DNA of 64,000 nt from Malachius bipustulatus (GCA_910589415.1 OU342637.1:24775162-24839161); one strand, 5' to 3'. Shown: positions 21,121 through 33,879, counted from the stretch's first letter. The notes: generated by a model not told the origin, from the sequence alone. Made by a program: numbers and translations.

Positions 21121-24100
21121 AAAAAAATTAAAAATTAAAATCTGAAATAAAAAAATCAAAATAATAAAATCCAGCATATTCTCCCCCATACACCTCCATT
21201 TTCAATCTAAAGAAAACGAAATAAGCGATTCAAAGACACCCTAACACCGAATAAGAAGCACCCTCTCATTTGTCTCTTCCATTTTCGCAAATAATAACGC
21301 CTCTGCCACGGGAGGATTTAATGCAAAAATTCAGCGTCTCCCATCATAAATTTTTCGCTTTCAACAGAATGCCATTCAGTAGGTACCTGACGAGCGACAA
21401 ATAATATATTACACAAGTGTCCCGTTGTGATTTTCGCATCAATTCCGGTCCTTGGGTTGATTTATGGAGCTTATTACGCGGCAGGTTTGGTAAAGTAAGT
21501 CCATAACAGGCACCAAGACAGGCCGTAATGCCTGCTTTAATATATGAAGTTACGAGGGCTGCATAAAAAAAATTGGAAGAATTAATAATGTGCTTTGTAT
21601 TATTTATGGAATTGTTGTTATAAAATAATAAATTGTTTTATTATTAGAGCAATCCATGCGGAAATTAATGAATGAGTTGGTGTTATAAGAACAATAAAGC
21701 ACGCTATCCCTACACAAACTCGCTTGATCAATTCAAAAAAATTCAAAAAAGGGTAAAAAAAAACATTCCCGATAATTATGATCAAATTCATTAATCACAC
21801 TTTCTGCTTATTTCTTTAGTAAAATAGTTTTTATAGTTTTCTTATAGCTTACCTACAGTATGCTTTAAGTACTTTCTTTTTTCTTTCAAGTCCCAAAACT
21901 TCCACGTCACTGGAAAAAATCAATTTTTTAAAACTTATTTCGAAATTGTATCTTATTACCTGAAAAAAATACACTCCTAGTAAAGGTCTCTATGAGGCTT
22001 AGTTTTTGAGATATTTTGATTTTTTATAAACGAGATTACATCATAATCATAAGTGTCACTGTAACAAACTTATAAACTTATTAAGGAATTTCAAATTTTT
22101 AATTTCTTCAAAAAACGATCTATTCAAAAAATGGAAATAATTGAACACACCTTTTAGGCTAGATCTGTCGAATAATTGGACATTTTTGTGTATAAGCGTT
22201 GTGATGACGTCATGTGGAGAGTTAAGGAAATGGAACACTAATCTTGATCGCCTCGCAATTATTACTCATTTGTGAGCAGGAATACGTCAAAACGTATTTC
22301 AGTCTTCTAATCTTCAATCTAGAAAATTACTTACCCATCTACCACATGTGAAACGTCTTAATGTAGCGTCATAATAGATAAGAATAAATAAGGGGAACAA
22401 TACGAAATCAGGGAGACACTTCGAGTGAATTTCTCTACGACGATTTATGCTTTGAAACAACTGGAAACTCGTATTCAGAACAAATATTCATGAACAATAA
22501 TGTCTTAGTTTAGTAGAAATAAGGTGGATGGATACATCTTACACGTTACCCGAGATTATATAATTATGATAATAGAAAACGTGTCGGAGATATTTCTCGA
22601 CTTCCTATCCAAACTTCAAATCGTAACAGTAAACATCTTCGTTTAGAAAGCTCGCGAGAACAGCAGAAACTATTCGAGATAAGTAGAAGTTTGCCAATTA
22701 GATCGGAAACTTCCAGAGATCATATATGGGAACTAGGAATGAGAAATTATGTTCACATAAACACAATTAGTGTATAGTTTAATTTACGAGATGAAAATCA
22801 GCAACCACACGTGTGGTGGGAGTTTGAAATATATGCTTGAGCTCGCATGAAATACAGCATTCGTAACTGGAAATGAATTATGTCTGCAAATAGCATTGCC
22901 AACTCCCTACTTCCATTTATCTTTTTCCAAGTAAGTAAACAATCCCCTAATCGATTAGGTTTTAGCTCTAAACTCGACCGTGCGGGTAGTGCGTGCATGC
23001 GACCCCAGGAATTTTCGGGATTTTCCAGCAGCGAGTCATGTTTAGTGCATGCACTCGTATTAAGAGAGATGACTGATAATTTAACACCTACCCTCATTAC
23101 CCAGCAGAATATAATCTAATATCTCTCTCTATCATGAAGGGATTTCAATCAAGTTGTAGCTGAAGCTTGATTTTTTCTAAATTAGCCTTTCATTTTTCAT
23201 CACAGAAAACATTGCACTGACATTTTCAGAAAACACTGAAAATATTTTAAAAGAGTGATAATGCAGAATCTTGTGGGGGTGACGTGAGAGGAAGTTGTAG
23301 AAGTGTACATGAATTTACCATTTATACCAATGGCAACAATTTAGTGTCTCGATTTGTAGATAAGGCAAAGATAATTTATTCAGGTAAGTTACAGGTGAGG
23401 TTTTCCTCTTTCGTTCGACACCGACGCGACCTCTCATTTGATCGCTTCGCCACTCTTTATGTCATCACTAGTTTCTTCCATTGGCTACCTCACGCGCGTC
23501 TCTCTTCCTCTCTTTCTAGTTATCGTTTTTAGGTAGGTATGCCCGCTAGGTGATATCGCAGTCGCAGACTCACGGCTCACGGCTGACCTAAAGGTCTGTG
23601 AAATTAAACACGCTATCGTTTGGAAAAGGTTGTTAACAATTTTTGTTCGATAAAATAATTTTTATTTTGACGTTAAAATGCGCGTATATAGACTTGACCG
23701 CCGTTACAATCTAATCAAATTTATAATCGTTTAGCTATGAGAGCAAGTCACTTGTTCAAATGTTTACTCGTCTTGTCGCCTTTCCCAATGTAATGAAGAC
23801 ATAGCCTCACTCCCGAAAAACAACCCTAACGAAATATCATATCTCATTAATTAAGTGAAAACAAAAACTGGAGTCTGTTTTGAATTACTCGTATTTTCGC
23901 GTGATAATAAGAAGATTGCTAATACCCATTAAGGCACCGCTAAGAGAATGAACACACAAAAGGCTTTACACAAACACCGTGCACGAAATAAAACAGGCAT
24001 TAATCAAGGAAATACATTAATTAGGGCGAAAACGGTTTTGTGTCTTCATTATAATTATTATATAATAGAATTTGGCAAATATACTAAATTAATTTATCTC

Positions 24101-24330
24101 GTCAAGATCTCAAATTCCACATCTAACATCAATCCACCTCTCTTCCAAACACATCCGAAACACTTACTGTTATAGAATAAATACGTGCGTCATAATCATA
24201 ATTAAATGATCCAGGAAAATTGTTAATTAATTAAATTCTAATTAAATTTCTGTTAAAACTCTGTTTTAATACATACGTAGGAGTTTATGGCTTGTATAAA
24301 TATATTAGGTACAATGGGAGTTTTGTTCCG
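21121..24330. other. No confirmed gene; partly unique-looking sequence
   Basis: Includes a GC-richer stretch at 21,300-21,560 and 23,400-23,620 (with a CCATTGGCT box) that could be regulatory. A donor-like CAG|GTAAGT at about 23,381 follows a frame open from 23,284, but its start region is shared with a repeat near 45,705 (GTTGTAG then ACCATTT). Nothing firm can be called. Confidence 0.4.
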
Positions 24331-24337
24331 AACACAA

Positions 24338-24505
24338 CTTACTGGGAAATGTTGCCATTGTTATGTAAGCATGAGAACAATAATATTCAGAGTGTCCTTT
24401 CTTGCAACAGTGTTAACAGTCCTTACTGGAAACTGTTGCTATTATTATGTAGGTATGAGAACAATAATATTCAAAGTGTCATTTCTTGTGAAACAATCCT
24501 TTCTC
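24338..24505 (+). repeat. Tandem duplication, 84 bp, two copies
   Basis: Copies start at 24,338 and 24,422 with CTTACTGGGAAATGTTGCCA and CTTACTGGAAACTGTTGCTA. Because 84 is a multiple of three, the 107-codon frame at 24,287-24,610 carries an internal 28-residue repeat. Differences between copies are mostly amino-acid changing, so the frame is not under protein selection. Confidence 0.85.
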
Positions 24506-24509
24506 TGTG

Positions 24510-27095
24510 AAAAAAGTCTTGCTGAAAACTCAATTTTTTGTACATTATCAGAAAATTGGTCTCTTTGGCTGGGAAAAAGCATGTCATGGGCCTGCCGCTT
24601 AATGTTTTGACAGTTTAATGTTTGTACATGTATAGGGGCCTCGCAGGTTCGACATTTTTGGGTCAGAGGCTCTATAGCACTACAGAAGGAAGAAATGGAA
24701 CTCCTCTCATGGAAAGACCTTCTGACCTGTATTAAAACCTCGTTAAAAGATTCCAGCAGGAATCCCACAATGTACTTCAAAGTAATGTTTTCACACCATT
24801 TTCTGTCTTTCGAAAATTTGCAATATATCGCTTAACGGCCTCTGTAAAATTCTCGAGTGCCATCGCGGGACCAGAATATTCTTCATTACGAAAATAACTT
24901 CCAACTAGAAAAGTTTTTTGCTCTAACCTAAACGCCATTTTATTATTTTATAAAATGTTCTTAGTTTAATCAATATCAACAAAAAAAGGTAATTATTTCA
25001 TTGTCTAAAATATTAATAACCTTAATAAAGTTCTTCTTCTTCTAAGTTTCTTTAATGGCCTTCGCACACTTGTGCATTTAGCCAACTATATTCATCTCGC
25101 TTTGGTTGACTTACAAAAGTTGTACTCACATTATTCAAATATTAGAAATGACAATAATCACTAAACGTCAGTTACGTCACTTTTTTCACACTAACCCAAA
25201 ACTATGCTATTATTCATGTAAAACTGCTGCTTTTCCGGATCATAAATTTAATTAGTTTATTAATTTTACTGAAAAGGAAATGCCAGTTTTTAAGTAAGGA
25301 AGCGAAAATAAGGATATAGAAGGAATACCCTACTACCTATATTAAAAAGAACTTGATGTTTTATGCCACTTATTAGTTTTAGCATGTTTTAGAGTATGGA
25401 TCCTTCTGACAAAAGCGGCAGTTTTACGTGATTATTATTATAGCTTAGTAACGGAGCATCGAGTTTTTATTTTTTATTTTATTATTATTGCCATATTATT
25501 ACTTATATTTTTTTGTTTCAAATTTTTTTATTCCACTTTCCTTGTACCTTGTTTCCTTATTTGTTTTTAGTTTCTTTTTGTGTTTTTAGTTTCTTTTTGT
25601 GTTTTTTGTTTTTTTTTTTTAATATCTATAGGGTGCACTTATACAAGAACACTTGCATTAGGGGCCCTTCAGGACGACTTTCAGTCTTAGGGTGAAATGG
25701 GCCGTTTCATGGCATTATTCGTGAAATTAATGCGCTTTACACCAAAAACCAAAAACATTTAACGCATGATTTAACGGAAATCATGGCTGATTTCAAAAAA
25801 TATATAATATGCATATCGTAACTTGAAAAGTGAATAAAAAAATGTGATCGAGGATGCGTGGTCCATTTTTTGTGCCTTTTATTATACCTAGTCAGGCATC
25901 GATATTCCAAAATTTGCTCACGATTTTTTGATTTAGCTTCGAGGGAAACTCATATATTTAATCTCCAAATAACTCCTATTTGTATTCCCTAATAAAAACA
26001 GACAATTTATAGAAGGTATTTCGGAATATTTCACATATTTCACATATTATTCCTTTACCGAACGGACATCCGAGAGTAGTTACATAAATTCTGACAAAGA
26101 CAAACACAACACAGTTATTTTATTGACATACGCGCTCGGATCCCTGGTTACAGAAAACGTTCCTAGAAATTTTGCGGCAGACAAACAGCTCGTTCGTTAA
26201 TTTTTTCTTTTTTTTGTGCGAGTTCAAAGAGTTATAAAAATAATAGAGAAAACAAGTTATGCAGAGTGGGAAAAAGAAATAAACTGCGTTCTGCCGTGGC
26301 GATGTGAAACCCCTGACAAACTGGAACTGCCCTTGCAGTTTCAGCCCGACTCGGTCATATTTAAAGCTGCTAAATTATTAATTTCAGGAGTTTCGGGACG
26401 GACAACAAGGCAAGCGGGAGAACTTATTTAACTTGCTGCTAAATTTCCGAGCGGTTCCTGAGTGTTCTGACCTTTGTATTATTATTACTCACTCTCAAAT
26501 GCCACGGGATGGCATATTTTTTAACAGTTATCAAGGACATTGGACGTCGGTATTCTAGTTTCTTAGCATTAAATTAACTATTAGAGAATCCGGGAGAAAC
26601 AAACTCAAATTTATTTATCATCCAAGCGGGCGAGGAGATCCCTTAAGTCGTTTAAATTCCAAGCTAACTTTAATAAGTTTGTCAACGAACACTGCTTTAA
26701 ACGCTCCCTTTTCCGAATTAAGACAGAATTAATAATTCAGCAGCAATAAATATAAACATCGGGCATATCTGCTTTAATTCTGGTGGAAAAAGGAATCTCT
26801 TCGGGATTTAAAGCATCAGAAATTCGTGAGCTGCCGCTTGTTGAATTTTATATTCTTTCTTTTGCAAAAATTATCTACTTACTTAAGACTTAATTAATTA
26901 ATAATTAAATGCAATCATCTTGAGGTTATTTCGAAAAAAATCGCTCTTAGATTGTTTATTATAAATGTCAATCTCTACTTCTTCTGTGGCAGTTTTATTG
27001 AGCAGTGACAATTTCACATTTTTTTGAGAAATCTTGAAGAGATAGATTCTTATTGAAGTACAATAATTAATGATAACCTTTTCAGTGTTGAGAAG
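24510..27095. other. No recognisable gene
   Basis: A second copy of the 5,388 dispersed repeat lies at about 25,036-25,083. A frame at 26,216-26,431 without an ATG start is open but has no family resemblance. The rest is AT-rich sequence. Confidence 0.45.
25036..25083 (+). repeat. Dispersed repeat, copy 2
   Basis: TTTCTTTAATGGCCTTCG then CACACTTGTGCATTTA, nearly identical to 5,397-5,440. A TTCTTCTTCTT run precedes both. Confidence 0.6.
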
Positions 27096-27097
27096 AA

Positions 27098-27750
27098 TGC
27101 AAGGGATAACGATCCAAAGGCATAGGCAAAAATTGCTTACCGCTCAAAAAGGGTTACCTATCTCTGCTCGTGTGAAATCGTAAGTGAAAGAGGTCCCCGA
27201 TGTACCCCATAAAAATCAAACCAAGTCCTGGAATGCCTATTAGTACTTTCAAAATGGGCTGAAGACATCTTGGCTTCAATGCCAAGGATCGAGTAGACAG
27301 TACTTAGAAACGACAGTAGACAGTTGCAAAAAGATTTCTTCTGAATCGAAAAAGTGAAGAAGTGTAGATTCTACACACGATAAGGTCCGGTCAGCTCGAT
27401 TTTTTTTTGTTGCAAAGTCAGCGCCATCTTTTTCAATATCCTGCATCATAGGGAACATGCAAGAGATGACGATCTAACGGTTGCGGGCCAAAATGTTTTT
27501 ACTCTCCTAACAGGTTTAACCTGTCTCTGTTTGAGGGAAAACGTCCTTGGAAATTATTGCCAGATGGGTCGTTGTATAGCTCCAATATCGATTTACCACA
27601 GAATAAACCATATCAAGTCCCTGGACTGGAATACCTACCAGTGTTTTCAAAATGGGCTGAAGGCGAGCAGCTACACCTTGGCTTGACGGCTAAGATCAAG
27701 TAGACAGTAGTTAGAACTGACAGTAGACAGTTGCAAGAAGATTTCTTCCG
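27098..27750 (+). repeat. Direct duplication, units offset by about 360 to 410 bp
   Basis: Matching blocks include ATGCAAGGGATAACGATC (27,098) against ATGCAAGAGATGACGATC (27,456), TTTCAAAATGGGCTGAAG (about 27,247 and 27,646) and GACAGTAGACAGTTGCAA (about 27,314 and 27,719). The two copies are diverged and separated by a reverse-oriented piece of the GAGCTGACCGGAC minisatellite. Confidence 0.8.
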
Positions 27751-27769
27751 GTGCCAGTTCAAGATTTGG

Positions 27770-27930
27770 TAAACTCAAAAATTCGAGCTTTGCCAAATCG
27801 TACCTTGCAGTAGGAAAATCGACCTTACAAAACCTTGTTAAACCGAACTGATAAAAAAGTGAGCTGACCAGATCTTGTAAAATGAGACCTTGCTAAAAAA
27901 AAATCTGATAGGATCTGGTCAAAAAGAACA
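27770..27930 (+). repeat. Minisatellite block related to 12,230-12,900
   Basis: Repeated GAGCTGACCAGATCTTGTAA, GAGACCTTGC and AAACCTTGTTAAACCGA units, spaced about 30 bp. Same family as the large array at 12.3-12.9 kb. Confidence 0.6.
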
Positions 27931-28552
27931 CAGACCAAGTTTTCCATAGAACTTGATAAATGCCTAGGGTGGATACGATCGGTGGAAATTATGGAAAATT
28001 TATTGGAGAGGTAATAAGCATCGCTAAAAATGCATACCAAGAGGGTCCCAAAAGATAAATACAACCCTGGATAGTCTCAAAATAGCACTGCTTTATACGA
28101 AAACTTCTTTGAACCCGGCGACTAGGAAATATCAGACGAGCTACCATTTCAATTTCACTAACTAAATCCGACACGTCACAGAAACCGTAAATTGTCATAT
28201 ATCGAGTATGTCTTTACTGGGGAGATTTGGAAGCTGAGCAGCCAAGCAACGTCAACCAAACGCGGTAGTTTTGCATGTATGTAGTAGCAACATCTCGAGT
28301 ACCAAAGAACAATAGAATACACTAGCACTGATATCATGCAGTTTGGTAACGCTCCAGCAGAATTTAAATGTTCCAAAATAATAACTGTACTAAAGCCTTA
28401 AGAGCTACTGGAGGCAACTCCAATCAATCAAGCGGACTTTACGGCAAGAACGATGCCCGGCAGAACCAGAATTGCAACTCAGCTGCATGGTGTTTCATCA
28501 CAGAGGTAACTCCAGATGAATCATAGTCACCGAGCTCAGCTCCCTAAAAAAA

Positions 28553-28735
28553 ACTTAAAAATAGGCAGCCCCCCAAGTTCTTAGTTTTATACCGTTCAAT
28601 TACACCCCCGAGAAAATTTAGGGGAGGTATGCACACCAATGCACCAAGGCACACCATGTTCTTCTTTACCTCGCTTAAATTGACTCGGGGGTGAATTGAA
28701 CGTTATAAAATAGCGCCCAAAGTGGGGCTATCGTA
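28553..28735. repeat. Inverted repeat (MITE-like), about 180 bp
   Basis: GTTCAATTACACCCCCGAG in the left arm pairs with CTCGGGGGTGAATTGAAC in the right arm. Pairing continues outward through TTTTATA/TATAAAA to GCAGCCCC and GGGGCTATC. The loop is about 70 bp. No clear target duplication. Confidence 0.75.
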
Positions 28736-28739
28736 ATGT

Positions 28740-29405
28740 GGAGACCCTGGGGACTCTTGAAGTCAAAATGATTGCTCCTATTCAATTTTTTAAACATTTG
28801 GTAGAACGGTTACTGAAATTGTTGAATTAAAGTTTGTTTTATCAGCAGATTTGCGCATTTTTTTGTTGAATTGATGCGCATGAATTACCATGCGATGAGT
28901 CAACATAAAACTATTAATTACTAAATCAAGTTTCATTGATACTTCATTTTTGGTACTTCGAGAGCAGTCAACACAGTTGAATTCACAAGTATTGCGGCGT
29001 AAAATATTGATTGCTTCCAGTAATTAGTGGATTGTAAATAATTCCGTAGTGTGTAAATAAATTCTCTATCAACCGTGTAAATAATAATCCCGGTACCTTC
29101 CATTCCTCATCCATATACAATCCCCTGGATTATCATAAAGCTTCGAACTTTTATCAGTAACCAAATAAATATTCCTACCTATAAATACCTGTATGGACGG
29201 GTAGGTAGGTATGAATCCTGTAACTTGGAAATTGACTTTAATAAAAGCTTTCATTATTCCCATCAGCTTCACGTCGAAAAAATCCATTCAAGTAGACAGG
29301 TATTATTCCAGAAACTGTTTAAAAGCGTAATTTTCCACTAAAACAATGAAAATTTAATCAATCACTAGACGAATCGATCAATTATTCCTTGACAGTGATT
29401 ATTAA
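28740..29405. other. No recognisable gene
   Basis: AT-rich sequence with a GGGTAGGTAGGTATG microsatellite near 29,199. Frame 29,069-29,287 on the minus strand has no family resemblance. Confidence 0.4.
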
Positions 29406-29407
29406 TA

Positions 29408-29467
29408 CTAACGATAACTGCGTGGAGGAAAGTCGGCGGCAGGCATTCCGGCAATGTTGATGGTGCG
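29408..29467 (-). CDS. Weak candidate terminal exon
   Basis: On the minus strand a good acceptor, GAATTTTTCAG (AG at 29,469-29,468), opens the frame RTINIAGMPAADFPPRSYR and a TAG stop. The stretch is GC-rich against its surroundings. All three frames are open here, so the protein reading is not secure. It lies between the minus-strand first exon at 33,460 and the exon pair at 21 kb and could belong to that gene. Confidence 0.2.
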   Translation of the reverse strand, partial: RTINIAGMPAADFPPRSYR

Positions 29468-29479
29468 CTGAAAAATTCT

Positions 29480-30765
29480 TAATAAGTCCGTTCGGGGCGA
29501 TTATCAATCAGCCGGGCACGCATGAATAATCGACGTCCGATAAGCAAACATGAATAAGCGTAACGTCGACGCGGAAGAGCTGAAGGGCGCAATAAAGCAT
29601 CCCTTAACACGTCTGGTGAATCACAATGCCTCTTCATATGAGTGATGTCCCGTCAAACGAATCCAGCCGTGTGTGGTCTGGATGGTTATGTGATAATTCC
29701 ATTAACGTATCGGGTGACCGCAGCCAGACAACGCTGACCAGCTCCAGTGTCAATAATACTGACCGGATCTTCTGACAATATTTGCCTTTCATTTTCACTT
29801 TGATCCTCTATCTTTGATTCGAATAACATTTACATTATATAGGTCACATAGCGCAGCACGTTGACCTTTACCGGTGATATGTCGTACCTACCAATCTCGA
29901 CGTTTCAAAATCAGATATCAGGCTGGGCATGGTCACCTTTTTTTTAAAGCAACAAACAATCTCGTTCAAAAAGATCAATTTTAATGAAATCAAATTTTAT
30001 TGAAATTATTTTACAATCTGGCTTTTATGTTTATATGTATGTTGGACCAAATAGTCATGTCAAGAATCAGCCGAATTGACCTTATAAAAATAACACCAAC
30101 TATTTCAAAGGAAGAAAAAACAAATATATCCAAACTGTGAGAACGCCCATAGAATTTCAGCTGCTATGCGGAACAGTTGTTGATTAGTTAAATTATAAAA
30201 ATGTCATATCTGGTAACCTTCTCTGTTATTACAAGCACAGGGTCCAGCAGATTTATCTACCGGAATTAATTTTTTAAAAACGTTGTAACGATGGAAGCCA
30301 TCCATGTCTTTGAACCTCAGAAGCACCTTTGGCGTAAATCAGGAAACTATTCTGCAGAGATTACGTCATTATCGTGCAAGCGTCACCGTGTTAATGAAAA
30401 CAAGAAAACGTAATGTTACGGTTCCAGAACGTAATGTTGTTGAGATCGAGACCAGATCCGAGTCCAAGCGTTAATGAGAGTGAAGTGCTGTTCCACACCG
30501 ACGTCATTGCTGATTTGCTTGGCGGTCTTCTAGAACGGAGCCTGTTAAAGAGGCCCTTTGTTTCTTGAAGTTCACTCCTGAGACTTAATATTTTTTCTGA
30601 ACTTAATTAAAACTTAATGAGATTAGATTTTCTTTTTTCTGTTAGAAATTCGTTCTCTTTGAACTGGATGGTTTCCAAAGTGTTTCTACTATGCAAGTGT
30701 TATGCAGAAAAACTCTTGTCATATAATCCGTCTAATTTTATTAGATCAAAAGTTGAAATAGCTAA
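29480..30765. other. No confirmed gene; GC-richer first half
   Basis: 29,480-29,760 is richer in GC than its surroundings and has a 50-codon minus-strand frame starting near 29,641. Could be regulatory or a decayed element. One GAGCTGACCGGATC-like unit lies near 29,735-29,775. Confidence 0.35.
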
Positions 30766-30769
30766 ATGA

Positions 30770-32530
30770 AGTTCAAACTTCAAATTAAGGTCTATACCTT
30801 GTCAACTTCACATTTAGACCAAACGACTTGAAATTGGGAACTAAGTAATTTCCAATTGGGGCCAAACAACCTCAAATTGGAAATCGATTTTTAATCGATT
30901 TCAAATTGGAACTAAATAATTTCAAATTGGGAACGAACAACTCCAAAGAAACTGGACAGTTACAAATTGAAACTCAACTAATTTGGGAATAACACGTTAA
31001 AGTTGAGGAATACAACTTCCAACAGTTCAAATTTAAGATCGTTTGTTCCCAATTTGAAATTGTTAAGTACAATTTTGAAATATTTTGTTCTCACTTTGAA
31101 AATCAAAATTCGTAAATGGTTTGGTTCTCAGTGATTTTAAATTGTTTATCTCCAATCTGAAACTGTTGGGTACACAGTTGAAATTGTTCTCAATTTTAAA
31201 TTGTTTAGTCTCAATTTAAAAATGTTGCGTCCAAATTTGAAAATATTTAATCTCAATTTGAAATTGTTGAGCTCAAATTTGGAATTGTTTGTCCGCAATT
31301 TTAAATCGTTTAGTCTCAATTTAAAAATGTTGCGTCCAAATTGGAAAATGCTCTCAATTTGAAAATGTTTAATCTCAATTTGAAACTGTTGAGTCCAAAT
31401 TTGTAATTGTTTGGTTTTGTTTAGTCCCAATTTTAAATCGTGTAGTTTCAATTTTAAACTGTTGAATGCAAATATGAAATTGTTTATTCTCAATCTGATA
31501 TTGTTTAATCACAATTTTAAAACTGTTGAGTCCAAATTTAAAAACTCTTTAGTTTACAGTTAATTTTAAATTGTTTAGTGCCAATTTCAAATAGTTATGC
31601 CTAATTTTTAAATTGTTTGTTCCTAGTTCCTTTTTGAAATTGTTTAATTCCAATTTTAAATCGTTAAGTCTAAATTTGAAATAATTGTAGTTAATTTTAA
31701 ATTGTTTAGTCCCAATTCTATAAACTGTTGAGACCAAATTTGAAACTGTTTGTTCTCGATTTATTATTTGATCCCATTTTTAATCTGCTGAGTTCAACTT
31801 TTAAACTATTAAGTCAAAATTTGAAATTTTTTGTTGTCATTTCGAAATTCAATACGCAATTTTAAGCTGTTGCGTCCACGTTTAAAAACTGTTCACTTAG
31901 TTCTCAGTAATTTTAAATTGTTTATTCCCGATTTTAATACTGTTGGGTCCAAATTTCAAATTTTTAAATCTCAATTTGAAATTATTAAGTCAAAATTTGA
32001 AAGTGTTTGTTGTCATTTTGAAATTTAATACCAATTTTAAGCTGTTGAGTCCACGTTTAAAAACTAATTACTTACTTCTCAGTAATTTTAAATTGTTTAG
32101 TCCCAATTTGAAATTGTTAAGTCCAATTTTGAAATTGTTTGTTCTTGCTTTGAAAATTAAAATTTTAAAATTGTTTAGTTCTCAGTAATTTCAAGTTGCT
32201 TAATCTCAGTTTAAAACTGTTGAGTCTAAATTTGAAATTGTTTGTTCTCAATTTGAAATAATTGTTTAATCGCAATTTGAAACTATTGAGTCCAAATTCC
32301 AAATTTGAAATCAATGAGTCGAAATTTGAACTGTTTGTTCTCAATTTGATATAATTTAATACCAATTTTAGGCTCTTGAGTTCATATTTAAAAATTGTTT
32401 TTTGTCGCTTTGAAAATCCAAATTTAAAAATTGTTTAGTTCTTAGTAATTTTAAATTCTCTAGTCCCAATTTTAAGTTGTTGAGTCCAAATTTGAAATTT
32501 TAGTTCAAGTTTGAAGTTAAAAAGATAAAA
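30770..32530. repeat. 21-bp-unit minisatellite that switches orientation
   Basis: About 1.5 kb (31,020-32,530) of degenerate units like CAATTTGAAATTGTTTAGTC, with period close to 21 bp. In the left 250 bp (30,770-31,020) the units read the other way (for example AATTTCAAATTGGGAACGAA). The outer edges mirror each other: TTCAAACTTCAA near 30,772 and AGTTCAAGTTTGAAGTT near 32,502. Longer-range order is present: GTCAAAATTTGAAA...TTTGTTGTCATT recurs at 31,813 and 31,989 (176 bp). The 21-bp period keeps frames open on both strands and gives heptad-like peptides (FKLRLNN), but this follows from the repeat. Confidence 0.9.
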
Positions 32531-33455
32531 ACTGTAGGGGTTTGTTATCCCATCTCACCATAAATCACAGCAAAAACAAACTATTCCATGTCTATAGTCC
32601 ATAAAATCTATTTTGTGATTTTCGTTCAAATTTTATATCTGACAGAAAAATTATTTTTTGGGAAAAATTTTCCCAAACCTCTGCTGTATATTGCTCTAAA
32701 AAGGGTGATTTAATTGAGGTTTTTTTCTAAGAATTACTTATAAGCAACAGATGTTTTTCAAACCAAGTTTCTATCTCTTCATCAAGTGGGAGGAATACAC
32801 TTTTTTATAGAAGTACATACAGAAATACTCAAATTTTTCTTAAGAGAGTGGGTAGTGATGAGTAAAAAAAACATAGGTAGCAACATTTCCATTTCTCTAG
32901 ATTTGGATAAGTTCAAACACCCCATTTTTATAGAAATTCGTCCCTAAAAAAACATCCCCAATTCTACAATATTATGGCACATTTGTTTAATTACTATAAG
33001 TACTTAAGTAGGGCAACTTCACGTCAAAACTTCAGCAACGTTTTCTAGCCTCCTTGTTACATTTGCCCTGGATATATTTTCTCAAGTCTTAAGGCAAGAT
33101 AAATATAAACTTCCATGAAGTGGTTGTTGAAAGTGTCTCATAAAAAAAGTAAAATTATGATGTTACATTTTTTTTATAATGTATTCGTGAAGGTAAAAAA
33201 AATATATGAAAACAGAAGATCTGAGAAACAACAAACTGAGAAACATTTCTGCTAAAAGAGAATCATGCCAAGATAAAAAAAAAACTTGATTGTCTTTTTA
33301 GAAAAACAAAATTAATTTTTATTATATTTTTCTCAAATTTTACACTAAAAAACAGTTCCTACTCCTAAGTTGAAATTATTTCGTTAAAATTACAAACTAG
33401 TTAGGAAAATAAAATTTTCAAGATATTAACGAAAAAAATATAATTAATATACAAC
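32531..33455. other. No recognisable gene
   Basis: AT-rich sequence between the 21-bp array and the minus-strand first exon. If that exon is real, this is the start of its first intron. Confidence 0.4.
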
Positions 33456-33459
33456 TAAC

Positions 33460-33678
33460 CTTAATAATAAATTCTTCGCCACAATCTAAGCGCAATTTGA
33501 CAAGCTAAACGTACACAAATTCAAAACAACGTACCGCAATTAAACGATCAAAAACAAAGTTCGGATTATACCAGTCGGAGTTACACCCCTTATTAGAGGA
33601 GAGCGCGTAGCACACGTAGCAGGACCAGCGAAAAGCCACGTCGAGAGAACCGCTCACGACGCTGAGTACCGACGAACT
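33460..33678 (-). other. Putative first exon (5' untranslated), no ATG
   Basis: Runs from an initiator at 33,678 to a donor, TTAAG|GTTAGT, with GT at 33,459-33,458. The 219 bp contain no ATG on the minus strand, which is unusual by chance and typical of a 5' leader. The half near the start site is GC-rich. The gene extends to lower coordinates; its coding exons are not identified, with 29,467 and 21,118 as weak candidates. Confidence 0.55.
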
Positions 33679-33690
33679 GATAGCAGCGTC
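33640..33690 (-). promoter_or_regulatory. Inr + DPE core promoter
   Basis: On the minus strand, TCAGTT (33,680-33,675) matches the arthropod initiator TCAKTY exactly, with A+1 at 33,678. At +28 to +33 the sequence is GGTTCT, a full match to the DPE consensus at exactly the required spacing. No TATA box at -30. The area is GC-rich relative to the window. Spacing and both motifs together make chance unlikely. Confidence 0.65.
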
Positions 33691-33879
33691 GCGACGTCCT
33701 GCCGCCGGCGTCTATAGCGCCGCGTGAGAATCCCACAGAGCGCTTGCCGTGTCGATTTAAACAACTCTATACTCGCCGTGAAGTGATCTATATGGTGATA
33801 GGGGAATGTAATAGTTTACCTTATTATATTATAAGGACAATAAAATCTTATTATAGTTTTTCTCTATTTTTACTTCCCG

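Noticed and set aside
22325..22400. Minus-strand exon with a zinc-finger-like peptide (DATLRRFTCGRW) before a GTAAGT donor
   Set aside because: No acceptor in a sensible place and only half a finger; likely chance.
24287..24610. 107-codon frame with a 28-residue internal repeat
   Set aside because: Comparing the two 84-bp copies, most changes alter the amino acid, so there is no sign of protein selection; the repeat explains the frame.
28000..28510. Possible LINE or transposase fragments on either strand
   Set aside because: Several frames looked suggestive, but none gave a motif I could defend.
31146..32365. Heptad-repeat proteins on both strands (FKLRLNN-type)
   Set aside because: Open frames follow from the 21-bp period and occur on both strands; no start context or conservation.
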